Shown here one piece after another: positions 10,291 to 21,908 of a DNA stretch of 64,000 nucleotides. Every line of letters begins with the position of its first letter. The stretch's first letter is position 1. The stretch covers positions 11,160,001 to 11,224,000 of the forward strand of contig CM082593.2 in assembly GCA_040954595.2 (NCBI GenBank), in the 5' to 3' direction. The position numbers and the translations under genes were made by a program. This DNA comes from Balanoglossus misakiensis (taxonomy: Eukaryota; Hemichordata). Below the pieces are notes generated by a model. It saw only the letters and a program-made list of their open reading frames with translations. It was not told the origin of the DNA and did no database searches.

Positions 10291-11705
10291 GCGCTATACT
10301 GATCATCAAGTCTGTACCATTGAAATAAATCTGTGCAGAGTGGGTAAATTGGGCATTTGGTTCTTCAGATTTTCATAAGTTGCACTAAAATGCTATGTGG
10401 CCCACTACAAGGACAAATAAGTCAAAAATGGCAAATTTGACGTTTACTTTGAGGTTGGCATGGGGCAAACGAGACAATACAAGAACACTGAAACTCAATT
10501 AGTGAAACACTAAAGTTGTACTTTATTTCTCTAACAAACTTAGAGAAAATTTACATGGCCATCTTTTTACTCAGAGACCTGATGTTGAATAGAAATGTGG
10601 TAGTGCAGGTCCACATGAGTGCCGTGTACTAGCCTCTCTCTCTGCAAATCCATCCACAACTTGCATGCAGATAGTGGGAGTCTGATGTAAGCAACTACTG
10701 CAGTTACAGTCAGGACGTAAGTGGGATAATTAAACAGCAGGGGATCATGCAATGCAAACAATTGAACTGGCCAGTAACGTTTGAATTGCTCATTTGCATA
10801 CAGTTTTTCAACTTTTTTCACAACGAAAGTTAAGCAACTAGCAACCCATTTCTGACAATTATTTCACCCCAGGCACATTACTGGTACTATGAGTGTACTA
10901 CATGTGATTTTTCATGAAGTTTTATCGAGAAGAATTTCTTTACTTCCACTGACAAAATTGTGATCTCGAAATTCAAAGTGACCTTGAAGTTACAAAAAAA
11001 AAAATATCAGCCATACCCACACAAAAATTAACCCCCTCAGGTTTTAGAAACATTATTAAACTCCTCTATTCATAATTTTGACATGAATATATCCATGCCG
11101 AGAGTCAAGGACCACAATTTACTGTGCCATAGGTCAGTCCTGAGAAGTCAGTCAGCGTGAATAGTGTATAGACTCCGTATGTAATATGCTAATGAGAGAT
11201 AACGACACGTTGAAAAGGAAGCCATTACGTCATGGGTTAACATGCGTTGACCTACTTCAATGCATACACATATGGCAAACACGGCTGTACTCGTCGATGG
11301 CGAAGGCAATTTTTACACCGTCATTACTCCACAACGGAGCGGCTCACACTATTATAATTTCACGGTAACTTAGTTCAATATCTTCCTAACCTACCCAATT
11401 TTTTTCAAGACAAGAAATCTTTGCCGAGAGTCAAGGACCACAATTTAAACCAACATACCGAAACTGTCTTTCTCGGGAAAGCGTCGTTAAAACTTCACGA
11501 AAAATCATCCTATCATTGACTATGGTGTTTCATACACGTCTTAGAAAAATGGGTGCACTACGATCACTTGTAGTACCGAAAATCTCCGTTTGAAAATTTT
11601 TCGAACTGGCCGTAACTGCCACTCAGCGACTTTCACATTCAAATAGATCTCTTTGATCTCACCGCCGTAATTACCCCACTTACGTCCTGACTGGTTAATA
11701 CTTAC

Positions 11706-11776
11706 AAAGTGTATTACCTCCAACACCCCATGGACGGTATCATGTCATCACCAGTAGCTATAGGTTGTTTTAACAC
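11706..11776 (-). pseudogene. OB-fold exon 4 copy, decayed
   Basis: The minus strand reads an acceptor-like CTCAAG, then VLKQPIATGDDM, aligned to the exon at 4,534-4,598, and a GTAAGT donor. Divergence near its end introduces a stop. It sits downstream of the exon 3 copy at 11,953-12,124 on the same strand, preserving gene order. Tandem copy at 13,744-13,814. Confidence 0.5.
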
Positions 11777-11952
11777 CTTGAGAGAAAAAAATGGATTGTT
11801 ACTGATAGATTACAAAGCACTGACAATACAAGAGGGGGAGGGGTAAGGTTTGTTGAGAGCAGTTGTTTTTTGCTAAACATTAGTGAAAATATGAAATTAT
11901 TGACATGTAGGATTTCAATTTTATGATGTAAGAGTATTTTATAATATCTCAC

Positions 11953-12124
11953 CGGGACTTCAGTTGTCGCTGTAGTATTTAACCCAAGTTTAACTGTGCC
12001 AACCACGTCCATGCATGGCAAGGTTTTCTCTCCCAAAAGTTTCAGTTTGGTATCCCAGTTACCATCAGTTGCACTTACTCCACGCCTTCTAAGTTGAATG
12101 CGATTTACCATCACATGATTCATA
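11953..12124 (-). pseudogene. OB-fold exon 3 copy, deleted form
   Basis: An acceptor TGCACCACAG and donor GTGAGATA bound a minus-strand copy containing GEKTLPCMDVVGTVKLG and NTTATTEV. It shares the internal deletion of the 3,819 copy and has stops in the phase-0 frame. Confidence 0.65.
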
Positions 12125-12589
12125 CTGTGGTGCAAAGACAATTAAAAACATCGATTGTAAGTCATTTAGTAGTGATACCATTGTGACCAAACCTCGTTTT
12201 AAAATACATGTAATCCGTACTCGAAACTATCATTTTTTTCTTTCTAGAATATTAGAACGCGCTCAAAAATAAAAATGCGACCTGTAAGCGAGTGCCGCGT
12301 TTCAATTGGTACTGACGATAAACACCGCCACTCGGAGATAAAATCAACGTTTTTTTTTAATGCAAGTGAACGCATGGAGGCGGCCATATTGAATTTAGGT
12401 TACATCCCAAGACATTCCGACTGGGCTTCAGGTGGATTCGGGAAAGGTCTCTAAAACATAATCGGTCATCCAATTTTGTATACTAAATTTCTAAAAATGT
12501 AGGACATGGGAGGTTAACATACCCACAATGACTACACACAAAAAAGGGCCCAGGCGTTTCGGGGTGCGATTGTTACGTACCTTAGCTCC

Positions 12590-12843
12590 ATCATCTGCAA
12601 CCATGCAGCCAAGGAGTGGCAGTGAAATTGTGCCTCATTGAGGATACAGTCTAGATCCGGAATTCAGCCAACGGCAAACTGTTTAGCGTGCCTTGTATGC
12701 AGCAGGATGGCAACGTTCTGGAACTTAAATTCTGGAAAGAAAATCCGAAATAGCTGAACAGATAACAGAAGAGAGAATACATACAGCTCCGCAACTTTTC
12801 CACTGGAAGATATAATACCATTTGCCTCTATGATAGAGCAAAG
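12590..12843 (+). pseudogene. OB-fold exon 2 copy with stop codons
   Basis: The plus strand matches the exon at 21,639-21,908 but CCGAAATAGCTG replaces the Trp codon after ENPK with a stop, and further stops follow (GATAACAG, CTCATTGAGG). The donor side is normal (AAGGTATGTT). The upstream flank is a reverse-complemented copy of the donor-side intron, so the exon lies between inverted copies of the same intron. Confidence 0.7.
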
Positions 12844-13743
12844 GTATGTTATAATCGCACCCCGAAACTTATCGGAAGGTCTTCGGATGTAATCCAATAT
12901 GGCAGCCTCCATGCGATCACGTACATTGAAAATCCATTGATTTCATCGCCGATTACCGATGTTTATCGTCAATACCGATTCAAACGCGGCACTCGTTTAC
13001 AAGTCGCATTTATTTTCGATCGCGTTCCAATATTTTAAACAAACTAGATTACTGATAAAAATGCTCAAAATTTTTCCTCCAAATGCCACCTTTACGGATT
13101 CAGTCACACAACATTTTGACATGAATATATCCATGCCGAGAGTCAAGGACCACAATTTACTGTGCCATAGGTCAGTCCTGAGAAGTCAGTCAGCGTGAAT
13201 AGTGTATAGACTCCGTATGTAATATGCTAATGAGAGATAACGACACGTTGAAAAGGAAGCCATTACGTCATGGGTTAACATGCGTTGACCTACTTCAATG
13301 CATACACATATGGCAAACACGGCTGTACTCGTCGATGGCGAAGGCAATTTTTACACCGTCATTACTCCACAACGGAGCGGCTCACATTATTATAATTTCA
13401 CGGTAACTTAGTTCAATATCTTCCTAACCTACCCAATTTTTTTCAAGACAAGAAATCTTTGCCGAGAGTCAAGGACCACAATTTAAACCAACATACCGAA
13501 ACTGTCTTTCTCGGGAAAGCGTCGTTAAAACTTCACGAAAAATCATCCTATCATTGACTATGGTGTTTCATACACGTCTTAGAAAAATGGGTGCACTACG
13601 ATCACTTGTAGTACCGAAAATCTCCGTTTGAAAATTTTTCGAACTGGCCGTAACTGCCACTCAGCGACTTTCACATTCAAATAGATCTCTTTGATCTCAC
13701 CGCCGTAATTACCCCACTTACGTCCTGACTGGTTAATACTTAC

Positions 13744-13814
13744 AAAGTGTATTACCTCCAACACCCCATGGACGGTATCATGTCATCACCAGTAGCTATA
13801 GGTTGTTTTAACAC
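13744..13814 (-). pseudogene. OB-fold exon 4 copy (second tandem unit)
   Basis: Duplicate of 11,706-11,776 with the same acceptor, peptide start, decay and donor. Confidence 0.5.
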
Positions 13815-13990
13815 CTTGAGAGATAAAAATGGATTGTTACTGATAGATTACAAAGCACTGACAATACAAGAGGGGGAGGGGTAAGGTTTGTTGAGAGCAG
13901 TTGTTTTTTGCTAAACATTAGTGAAAATATGAAATTATTGACATGTAGGATTTCAATTTTATGATGTAAGAGTATTTTATAATATCTCAC

Positions 13991-14162
13991 CGGGACTTCA
14001 GTTGTCGCTGTAGTATTTAACCCAAGTTTAACTGTGCCAACCACGTCCATGCATGGCAAGGTTTTCTCTCCCAAAAGTTTCAGTTTGGTATCCCAGTTAC
14101 CATCAGTTGCACTTACTCCACGCCTTCTAAGTTGAATGCGATTTACCATCACATGATTCATA
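13991..14162 (-). pseudogene. OB-fold exon 3 copy (second tandem unit)
   Basis: Duplicate of 11,953-12,124 with the same internal deletion and splice sites. Confidence 0.65.
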
Positions 14163-14626
14163 CTGTGGTGCAAAGACAATTAAAAACATCGATTGTAAGT
14201 CATTTAGTAGTGATACCATTGTGACCAAACCTCGTTTTAAAATACATGTAATCCGTACTCGAAACTATCATTTTTTTCTTTCTAGAATATTAGAACGCGC
14301 TCAAAAATAAAAATGCGACCTGTAAGCGAGTGCCGCGTTTCAATTGGTACTGACGATAAACACCGCCACTCGGAGATAAAATCAACGTTTTTTTTAATGC
14401 AAGTGAACGCATGGAGGCGGCCATATTGAATTTAGGTTACATCCCAAGACATTCCGACTGGGCTTCAGGTGGATTCGGGAAAGGTCTCTAAAACATAATC
14501 GGTCATCCAATTTTGTATACTAAATTTCTAAAAATGTAGGACATGGGAGGTTAACATACCCACAATGACTACACACAAAAAAGGGCCCAGGCGTTTCGGG
14601 GTGCGATTGTTACGTACCTTAGCTCC

Positions 14627-14880
14627 ATCATCTGCAACCATGCAGCCAAGGAGTGGCAGTGAAATTGTGCCTCATTGAGGATACAGTCTAGATCCGGAAT
14701 TCAGCCAACGGCAAACTGTTTAGCGTGCCTTGTATGCAGCAGGATGGCAACGTTCTGGAACTTAAATTCTGGAAAGAAAATCCGAAATAGCTGAACAGAT
14801 AACAGAAGAGAGAATACATACAGCTCCGCAACTTTTCCACTGGAAGATATAATACCATTTGCCTCTATGATAGAGCAAAG
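14627..14880 (+). pseudogene. OB-fold exon 2 copy (second tandem unit)
   Basis: Duplicate of 12,590-12,843, with the same stops, so these arose before the duplication. Confidence 0.7.
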
Positions 14881-15201
14881 GTATGTTATAATCGCACCCC
14901 GAAACTTATCGGAAGGTCTTCGGATGTAATCCAATATGGCAGCCTCCATGCGATCACGTACATTGAAAATCCATTGATTTCATCGCCGATTACCGATGTT
15001 TATCGTCAATACCGATTCAAACGCGGCACTCGTTTACAAGTCGCATTTATTTTCGATCGCGTTCCAATATTTTAAACAAACTAGATTACTGATAAAAATG
15101 CTCAAAATTTTTCCTCCAAATGCCACCTTTACGGATTCAGTCACACAACTTACAGACTACGCCAAACTTTTTTCCAGATCATACCTTGCGGGCGAAAAGC
15201 G

Positions 15202-15318
15202 ATGGATATACCTGAAAAATTTGTAACAGAATTGTATCATCCGCCACAAATAATGATATCAGAAGTCGAGATATCTCCACAGAAGAAGAGGGTGTGCGTT
15301 GTAGGAAAAGTCCATGAT
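15202..15318 (+). CDS. Possible first coding exon of the OB-fold gene
   Basis: ATG opens 39 codons that end at a GTGAGT donor. The peptide starts MDIPEKFVTELYHPP and contains SEVEISPQKKRVCVVGKVHD, a strand pattern like the first strand of an OB fold in RPA-like proteins. A pyrimidine-rich TTTTTTCCAG lies upstream, so the exon may extend 5-prime of the ATG. It ends in phase 0, whereas the next known exon has an open phase needing two preceding bases, so an exon between them may be missing. The expected next exon is not in direct continuation, because inverted OB intron sequence follows at once. Confidence 0.4.
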
Positions 15319-15734
15319 GTGAGTACTGTCAAATGTTGCACAAATAGCCGTTAAACCTGAAATATAGATTGAAAGTGGATATTGTTTTACACAATTTTTG
15401 AACATTGAAGTAAAGTATTAGAATGATGGAATCCGATAAAAAAAGTGAGTTGGTAATTTCGGCATCCGACTTCGTTATTAAAAATGGAAAGGTTTGCGAT
15501 TCGGTTCAAGTAGTATTTGCAAGTTTGAAAGGAAATATTTCATTGAAGTACAGTGGCAACTACTGCATTATTGAGAATCTTTGAAATGTTGATGAACGGA
15601 GACTTATAATAGAATAAATGAAAACCTACCTTTAACGGTGTTAGGGTTACTACACCTGACAGACCGCTGGTCTGCGTCCGACCGATTCTGAGCTCCTAGC
15701 TCTTGTGGAGACATGCGGAGGTACAGCGGGTTAA

Positions 15735-17359
15735 CGGTTAGGAAGTGTTGATGAAAGGAATGATTAATTACATAGGCCAATCAGGATCCTGGAGTTAGAT
15801 ATTCGAGTGAAATGGTGGAAAAACGGGAATGCCGATTGGTTCAATTTAACCGGAGGGAAATTGCTACATTATATGACGTCAGTTGCGAACGATAATGCAT
15901 ATATTAAGCTAAGGTTGAATCCGGTTTTTCCATCAAGCACAAGCATATTTCAGTCATAAAAAAAACGAAGAGAATAACACTAAAAAAATATTTCCTTTTT
16001 AAAAACTTCACTATAGCATTATTATAATGATGTACGTCGTACATAAAATGATACACGTGACATCGACTTGTTCAGAGTTTTAAAACAGGTAGAGAGTGCC
16101 CATGGGTAACCCGAAAACACACAAACCGGGTAAAAAATGAAAGTCCTGCGAAGGCCAGGAGTATACACTGAAAAATTACAATAAATCTAGTACAAAAGTT
16201 TGTATCCTCACGAATAATTAACTCTGATTGCATAAGTTTATTTCCGTCTCATTACCTTCTGAAAGCAAATCACTCACTTGCCGGTAAAAGTTGAGTAAAA
16301 TACTACATCTAAACTGCATAGCGATGGCGGCCCATAAAAATAATTGCCCAGTGTCCCACTCGCAATGCACAACTTTTTAGGCCAAGTGCTAATGATATTC
16401 GAATTTTCGAAGGTTACGCAATATACACATACATGTATAAATATTAATTTACGAACAATTTCCAGTGTTCACGCTGGGATTTCTTTCGTTCTAGTTTACT
16501 CGTTATATAATGTACCAATTCCCTCCGGTAAGTTGAGCCGATTCCCATCACTTTGAGCCAATCGATATTCATGGTTTTTCAGCATTTCAGTCGACTATAT
16601 TTACACCTGTTGCATGTCTTTGCAGTTTTTGACTTGACGCTTACAACCGAGTCGCACCGCACGCAGTACTATCTTGTTGTCTTCATGTTTAGTTGTTGTT
16701 TTGCGCACACTATTTGCACAAAAATATCTGCTCGTTTTGTTATCAACGATCGAGTATATGTTAGGAAGTCCGACATAGAGAACTTTGTTCTAAATATTCA
16801 ATGCCCCACAAATGATGTACTAGACTGCTCGACACAACACACCCCAGCCATACTCCATTAGTACACGCCACAAACACCGTATTTATACAGCCTGAGGGAT
16901 TTCAGCTTCGAACTTATTGCCCAATCATATTCGACTATTTCCAACCAATCCCCTTCTGACTAATTGACCAATCACACGCTTCGAGCATAATTTCCAAAAA
17001 AGGGAAAACTAACGAATTTGCTACATCTTTCCGGTTTCATCTTCAACAGTTTCTAACATTTTTTTGGACCCCCCCCCCCTCGATAAACACCCATACTCAA
17101 AGGGTAACTTCATTTAATTGTCAGTAAATAAAATCAATTCACAGTCTTATTACATGTACTATTTATAATATACTCAAATTTCCACTACAAAATATCTGTA
17201 TATGTGCGTTAAATTCTGAAATCTTTCCACCCAAACCTCTAGTTATGCAAATTTAAATTGCTGTCTGTTGCGTTCGCCTACGGTTTCTCATTTTCGGACA
17301 TTCGAATCTAACTCCTGATTGGCCTATAAACTTATTTCTTTCATCAACACTTTCTAACC
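15735..17359. mobile_element. 1.63-kb TTAA-flanked element, copy 1
   Basis: TTAA at 15,731-15,734 and 17,360-17,363 flank ends CGGTTAGGAAGTGTTGATG and its near-perfect inverted copy CATCAACACTTTCTAACCG. Removing one TTAA plus the element leaves a long palindrome, AGCGGG-TTAA-CCCGCT. A TTAA duplication is used by piggyBac and Kolobok superfamilies. No transposase frame is visible inside, so this looks non-autonomous. The opposite reading, that the flanking CCCGCTG termini are the transposon ends, cannot be excluded. Confidence 0.5.
16880..16887 (-). promoter_or_regulatory. TATA-box-like sequence in the 1.63-kb element
   Basis: TATAAATA on the minus strand, followed about 45 bp downstream by an ATG. 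Short open frames follow but none is conserved-looking. Repeated at 18,944-18,951 in the tandem copy. Confidence 0.3.
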
Positions 17360-17525
17360 GTTAACCCGCTGTACCTCCGCATGTCTCCACAAGAGCTAGG
17401 AGCTCAGAATCGGATGAACGAGACAAGCGGTCTCTCACGTTTAGTAACCGTAACACCGTTAAAGGTAGGTTTTCATTGATTCTAATAAGTCTCCGTTCAT
17501 CAACATTTCAAAAATTCTCCATAAC

Positions 17526-19531
17526 CATCCGACTTCGTTATTAAAAATGGAAAGATTTGCGATTTGAGATTCGGTTACCATTTGCAAGTTTGAAAGGAAA
17601 TATTTCATTGAAGTACAGTGGCAACTACTGCATTATTGAGAATCTTTGAAATGTTGATGAACGGAGACTTATAATAGAATAAATGAAAACCTACCTTTAA
17701 CGGTGTTAGGGTTACTACACCTGACAGACCGCTGGTCTGCGTCCGACCGATTCTGAGCTCCTAGCTCTTGTGGAGACATGCGGAGGTACAGCGGGTTAAC
17801 GGTTAGGAAGTGTTGATGAAAGGAATGATTAATTACATAGGCCAATCAGGATCCTGGAGTTAGATATTCGAGTGAAATGGTGGAAAAACGGGAATGCCGA
17901 TTGGTTCAATTTAACCGGAGGGAAATTGCTACATTATATGACGTCAGTTGCGAACGATAATGCATATATTAAGCTAAGGTTGAATCCGGTTTTTCCATCA
18001 AGCACAAGCATATTTCAGTCATAAAAAAACGAAGAGAATAACACTAAAAAAATATTTCCTTTTTAAAAACTTCACTATAGCATTATTATAATGATGTACG
18101 TCGTACATAAAATGATACACGTGACATCGACTTGTTCAGAGTTTTAAAACAGGTAGAGAGTGCCCGTGGGTAACCCGAAAACACACAAACCGGGTAAAAA
18201 ATGAAAGTCCTGCGAAGGCCAGGAGTATACACTGAAAAATTACAATAAATCTAGTACAAAAGTTTGTATCCTCACGAATAATTAACTCTGATTGCATAAG
18301 TTTATTTCCGTCTCATTACCTTCTGAAAGCAAATCACTCACTTGCCGGTAAAAGTTGAGTAAAATACTACATCTAAACTGCATAGCGATGGCGGCCCATA
18401 AAAATAATTGCCCAGTGTCCCACTCGCAATGCACAACTTTTTAGGCCAAGTGCTAATGATATTCGAATTTTCGAAGGTTACGCAATATACACATACATGT
18501 ATAAATATTAATTTATGAACAATTTCCAGTGTTCACGCTGGGATTTCTTTCGTTCTAGTTTACTCGTTATATAATGTACCAATTCCCTCCGGTAAGTTGA
18601 GCCGATTCCCATCACTTTGAGCCAATCGATATTCATGGTTTTTCAGCATTTCAGTCGACTATATTTACACCTGTTGCATGTCTTTGCAGTTTTTGACTTG
18701 ACGCTTACAACCGAGTCGCACCGCACGCAGTACTATCTTGTTGTCTTCATGTTTAGTTGTTGTTTTGCGCACACTATTTGCACAAAAATATCTGCTCGTT
18801 TTGTTATCAACGATCGAGTATATGTTAGGAAGTCCGACATAGAGAACTTTGTTCTAAATATTCAATGCCCCACAAATGATATACTAGACTGCTCGACACA
18901 ACACACCCCAGCCATACTCCATTAGTACACGCCACAAACACCGTATTTATACAGCCTGAGGGATTTCAGCTTCGAACTTATTGCCCAATCATATTCGACT
19001 ATTTCCAACCAATCCCCTTCTGACTAATTGACCAATCACACGCTTCGCGCATAATTTCCAAAAAAGGGAAAACTAACGAATTTGCTACATCTTTCCGGTT
19101 TCATCTTCAACAGTTTCTAACATTTGTTTGGACCCCCTCCCCTCGATAAACACCCATACTCAAAGGGTAACTTCATTTAATTGTCAGTAAATAAAATCAA
19201 TTCACAGTCTTATTACATGTACTATTTATAATATACTCAAATTTCCACTACAAAATATCTATATATGTGCGTTAAATTCTGAAATCTTTCCACCCAAACC
19301 TCTAGTTATGCAAATTTAAATTGCTGTCTGTTGCGTTCGCCTACGGTTTCTCGAGCTCATTTTCGGACATTCGAATCTAACTCCTGATTGGCCTATAAAC
19401 TTATTTCTTTCATCAACACTTTCTAACCGTTAACCCGCTGTACCTCCGCATGTCTCCACAAGAGCTAGGAGCTCAGAATCGGATGAACGAGACAAGCGGT
19501 CTCTCACGTTTAGTAACCGTAACACCGTTAA
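17526..19531. repeat. 2,063-bp tandem duplication, unit 2 (interrupted by the foldback element)
   Basis: Direct copy of 15,463-17,525. It is interrupted at TTAA 19,528-19,531 by the foldback element and resumes at 21,348 (AAGGTAGGTTTTC...) up to about 21,414. Confidence 0.9.
17800..19429. mobile_element. 1.63-kb TTAA-flanked element, copy 2
   Basis: Tandem-duplicated copy of 15,735-17,359 with TTAA at 17,796-17,799 and 19,430-19,433 and the same inverted ends. Small differences include a GAGCTC insertion near 19,352. Confidence 0.5.
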
Positions 19532-21347
19532 AGTGAACCGACACCTTCCTTGTAGAGAGATTCTAATAAAATCTTTGTGAAAAACATGAGTGATTTGCGT
19601 CGTTTTTATTCACTTTCACTTATCGCACAGCAGCGTAGCGTCGATCTCGATATGCAGTGTGACGTCACCAACTACGCACCAGTAGCAGACGCCACCGTGC
19701 GCACGCTAACGTACACAGACAGTTGACATGGCTGGCTCCCTCGCAAGTGGGAGCAAAAACAGAGTTGGCAAAAACACGGTGAAAGGTTTTATAAGAGTTC
19801 CCGACCCTTCGGTGGACAGTCAAAATGCAAATCGACCTGAAAAATGGGTGTCAAACATTGGCATATTATTTCGGTGCTTATTGCTGAGACAGATGATACT
19901 TTTGCTTCGGAAATGTTCGTGTTCAACTAGGCCCTATATCGTGAAGCATATTGCAAAAAAAAAAAAAAAAACTACACAGCAAAAATTGTCGAAACAGCCG
20001 GGGCTCCTGATTTCCTTTGATCACCATATGACGAAACCGATTTTTTGGCACTGTAAATCAAAACTCTGATCGGAAGAAAGTAGTGTGGCGGAAATAGGCC
20101 TACTAGTGAACACTGTTTTTGTCGCGTACCCAAGCTGTGAATGCATCGCAAAACCATTTCCAAAGACGCGATATGGAGTTTTCAAACAAAGATATCGTCG
20201 GATTTTTGTACGAACCCGAATACAGCAGCGATGAGATGGTAGGCGACTCAAGTGAAACTGATTCCAATAGTACAGAGGCAAGTGTAGACAGCAAAGACGA
20301 TCGAGAAGAGTGATCGGCTTCGTCTTTCATCACGCTCATGCTCATGGTGTAGCTGCGCTGCGGTAAATGCGAAGTTATTTCTACTGTCAAGGAATGCCGG
20401 TGCTGCCATGAAATAGATGTCTTGACAAGGCAGTTAGATAAAGACTTGAATGACATATCACGAAGCCATGCGATAATTTTTGACATTTAGTCACCCATGT
20501 CATAATAGGGACCCTCGTGATTTCCCAAAAGAATAGAAAGTAAGCCTATTGTCACTCTCGCGAAAATGTCTACCACACGTGTCTACCATCCTTTACGTTG
20601 ATCAACAGCTGTGAAAAGATGCGGCTTTGTTGATCAAAGGGAGGCAGAAACTCCGATTGTCATGTTTCGAGTACATCTGTGGTGCTTCCAGATGGTAGAG
20701 GTGGTCGTTTTTGTCTTTGGAAATGGTTTTGCGATGCATTCACAGCTTGGGTACGCGACAAAAACAGTGTTCACTAGTAGGCCTATTTCCGCCACACTAC
20801 TTTCTTCCGATCAGAGTTTTGATTTACAGTGCCAAAAATTCGGTTTCGTCATATGGTGATCAAAGGAAATCAGGAGCCCCGGCTGTTTCGACAATTTTTG
20901 CTGTGTAGTTTTTTTTTTTTTTTTGCAATATGCTTCACGATATAGGGCCTAGTTGAACACGAACATTTCCGAAGCAAAAGTATCATCTGTCTCAGCAATA
21001 AGCACCGAAATAATATGCCAATGTTTGACACCCATTTTTCAGGTCGATTTGCATTTTGACTGTCCACCGAAGGGTCGGGAACTCTTATAAAACCTTTCGC
21101 CGTGTTTTTGCCAACTCTGTTTTTGCTCCCACTTGCGAGGCAGCCAGCCATGTCAACTGTCTGTGTACGTTAGCGTGCGCACGGTGGCGTCTGCTACTGG
21201 TGCGTAGTGGGTGACGTCACACTGCATATCGAGATCGACGCTACGCTGCTGCGCGATAAGTGAAAGTGAATAAAAACGACGCAAATCACTCATGTTTTTC
21301 ACAAAGATTTTATTAGAATCTCTCTACAAGGAAGGTGTCGGTTCACT
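19532..21347. mobile_element. Foldback DNA transposon with 636-bp terminal inverted repeats and TTAA duplication
   Basis: Ends are AGTGAACCGACACC... and its exact reverse complement. TTAA is duplicated at 19,528-19,531 and 21,348-21,351. The tandem sister site at 17,459-17,462 is empty, with one TTAA and matching flanks, which proves insertion after the tandem duplication. Arms 19,532-20,167 and 20,713-21,347 are near identical and enclose a 545-bp centre carrying a coding remnant. TTAA targeting and the end sequence best fit Kolobok- or piggyBac-type elements; no transposase is present, so it must be mobilised in trans. Each arm includes a minus/plus mirrored open frame beginning MAG(S/C)LASGSKNRVGKN (19,728 onward; mirrored to 21,151). 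Confidence 0.85.
20173..20490 (+). pseudogene. P2X7-type Cys-rich domain remnant in the foldback centre
   Basis: The first part reads MEFSNKDIVGFLYEPEYSSD and an acidic Ser/Asp run, stopping at 20,313. After a short broken stretch a second frame reads RCGKCEVISTVKECRCCHEI from about 20,359 and ends in a stop at 20,490. The spacing CGxC-x9-CxCCxEI resembles the zinc-binding Cys-rich C-terminal domain of P2X7 receptors, which is widespread in invertebrate multicopy genes and has been linked to mobile elements. At least one stop separates the two parts, so it is not expressed as a whole. Confidence 0.5.
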
Positions 21348-21625
21348 TTAAAGGTAGGTTTTCATTGATTCTAATAAGTCTCCGTTCATCAACATTTCAA
21401 AAATTCTCCATAACCCAGTAGTTGCCACTGTGCTTCAATGAAATATTTCCTTTCAAACTTGCAAATGGTAACCGAATCTCAAATCGCAAATCTTTCCATT
21501 TTTAATAACGAAGTCGGATGCCGCAATCACCAACTCACTTTTTTATCGGACTCCATCATTCTAATACTTTACTTCAATGTTCAAAAATTGTGTAAAACAA
21601 TATCCACTCTCAATCTATTTTTCAG

Positions 21626-21908
21626 GTTTAACGGCGTTATGGCATCCCCGGCTCCCGGTCCCTCATCCCCAACCAGCCAAGGCGTGGCACTGAAATTGCG
21701 CCTCATGGAGGATGTCGAGATCCGGAATTCCGCCAACGGGAAACTGTTTAGCGTGCCTTGTATGCAGCAGGATGGCAACGTTCTGGAACTTAAATTCTGG
21801 AAAGAAAATCCGAAGTGGCTGAACAGATTACAGAAGGGAGAATACGTACAGCTCCGCAACTTTTCCACTGGAAGAGATAATACCATTTGCCTCTATGATA
21901 GAGCAAAG
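21626..21908 (+). CDS. OB-fold (RPA-like) gene exon 2, intact copy
   Basis: The acceptor is CTATTTTTCAG and the donor GTACGT. From the internal Met at 21,639 there are 90 open codons in phase 0 at the donor. MASPAPGPSSP is a flexible start; then come KLRLMEDVEIRNSANGKLF, VPCMQQDGNVLELKFW and RLQKGEYVQLRNF. The alternating strands with L-K-F-W and G-E-Y-V-x-L-R-N fit an OB fold of the kind in RPA70 and related single-stranded-DNA-binding proteins. Decayed copies are at 3,131 (inverted), 12,590 and 14,627. The assignment to an RPA-like OB fold is by pattern, not by search. Confidence 0.55.

Larger units (their letters stand above)
11075..13112. repeat. 2,038-bp tandem duplication, unit 1
   Basis: It starts at ATTTTGACATGAATATATCC and ends at CAGTCACACAAC. 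Unit 2 begins at once with the same start. The two differ by only a handful of substitutions and one-base indels. The unit holds inverted copies of OB-fold exons 3 and 4, a direct copy of exon 2, and intron sequence. Confidence 0.93.
13113..15149. repeat. 2,037-bp tandem duplication, unit 2
   Basis: Direct repeat of 11,075-13,112, beginning ATTTTGACATG and ending CAGTCACACAAC. The sequence continues into TTACAGACTACGCC, which is absent after unit 1, so unit 2 keeps the original right flank. Confidence 0.93.
15463..17525. repeat. 2,063-bp tandem duplication, unit 1
   Basis: It starts at CATCCGACTTCGTTATTAAA; the same sequence recurs at 17,526. The unit contains inverted terminal segments of the OB family with a 1.63-kb TTAA-flanked element between them. 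Unit 2 is nearly identical but contains one additional insertion. Confidence 0.9.

Noticed and set aside
16553-18925. 102-codon frame found twice (16,553 and 18,617)
   Set aside because: Its repetition comes from tandem duplication; it starts at a non-ATG codon and has no domain.
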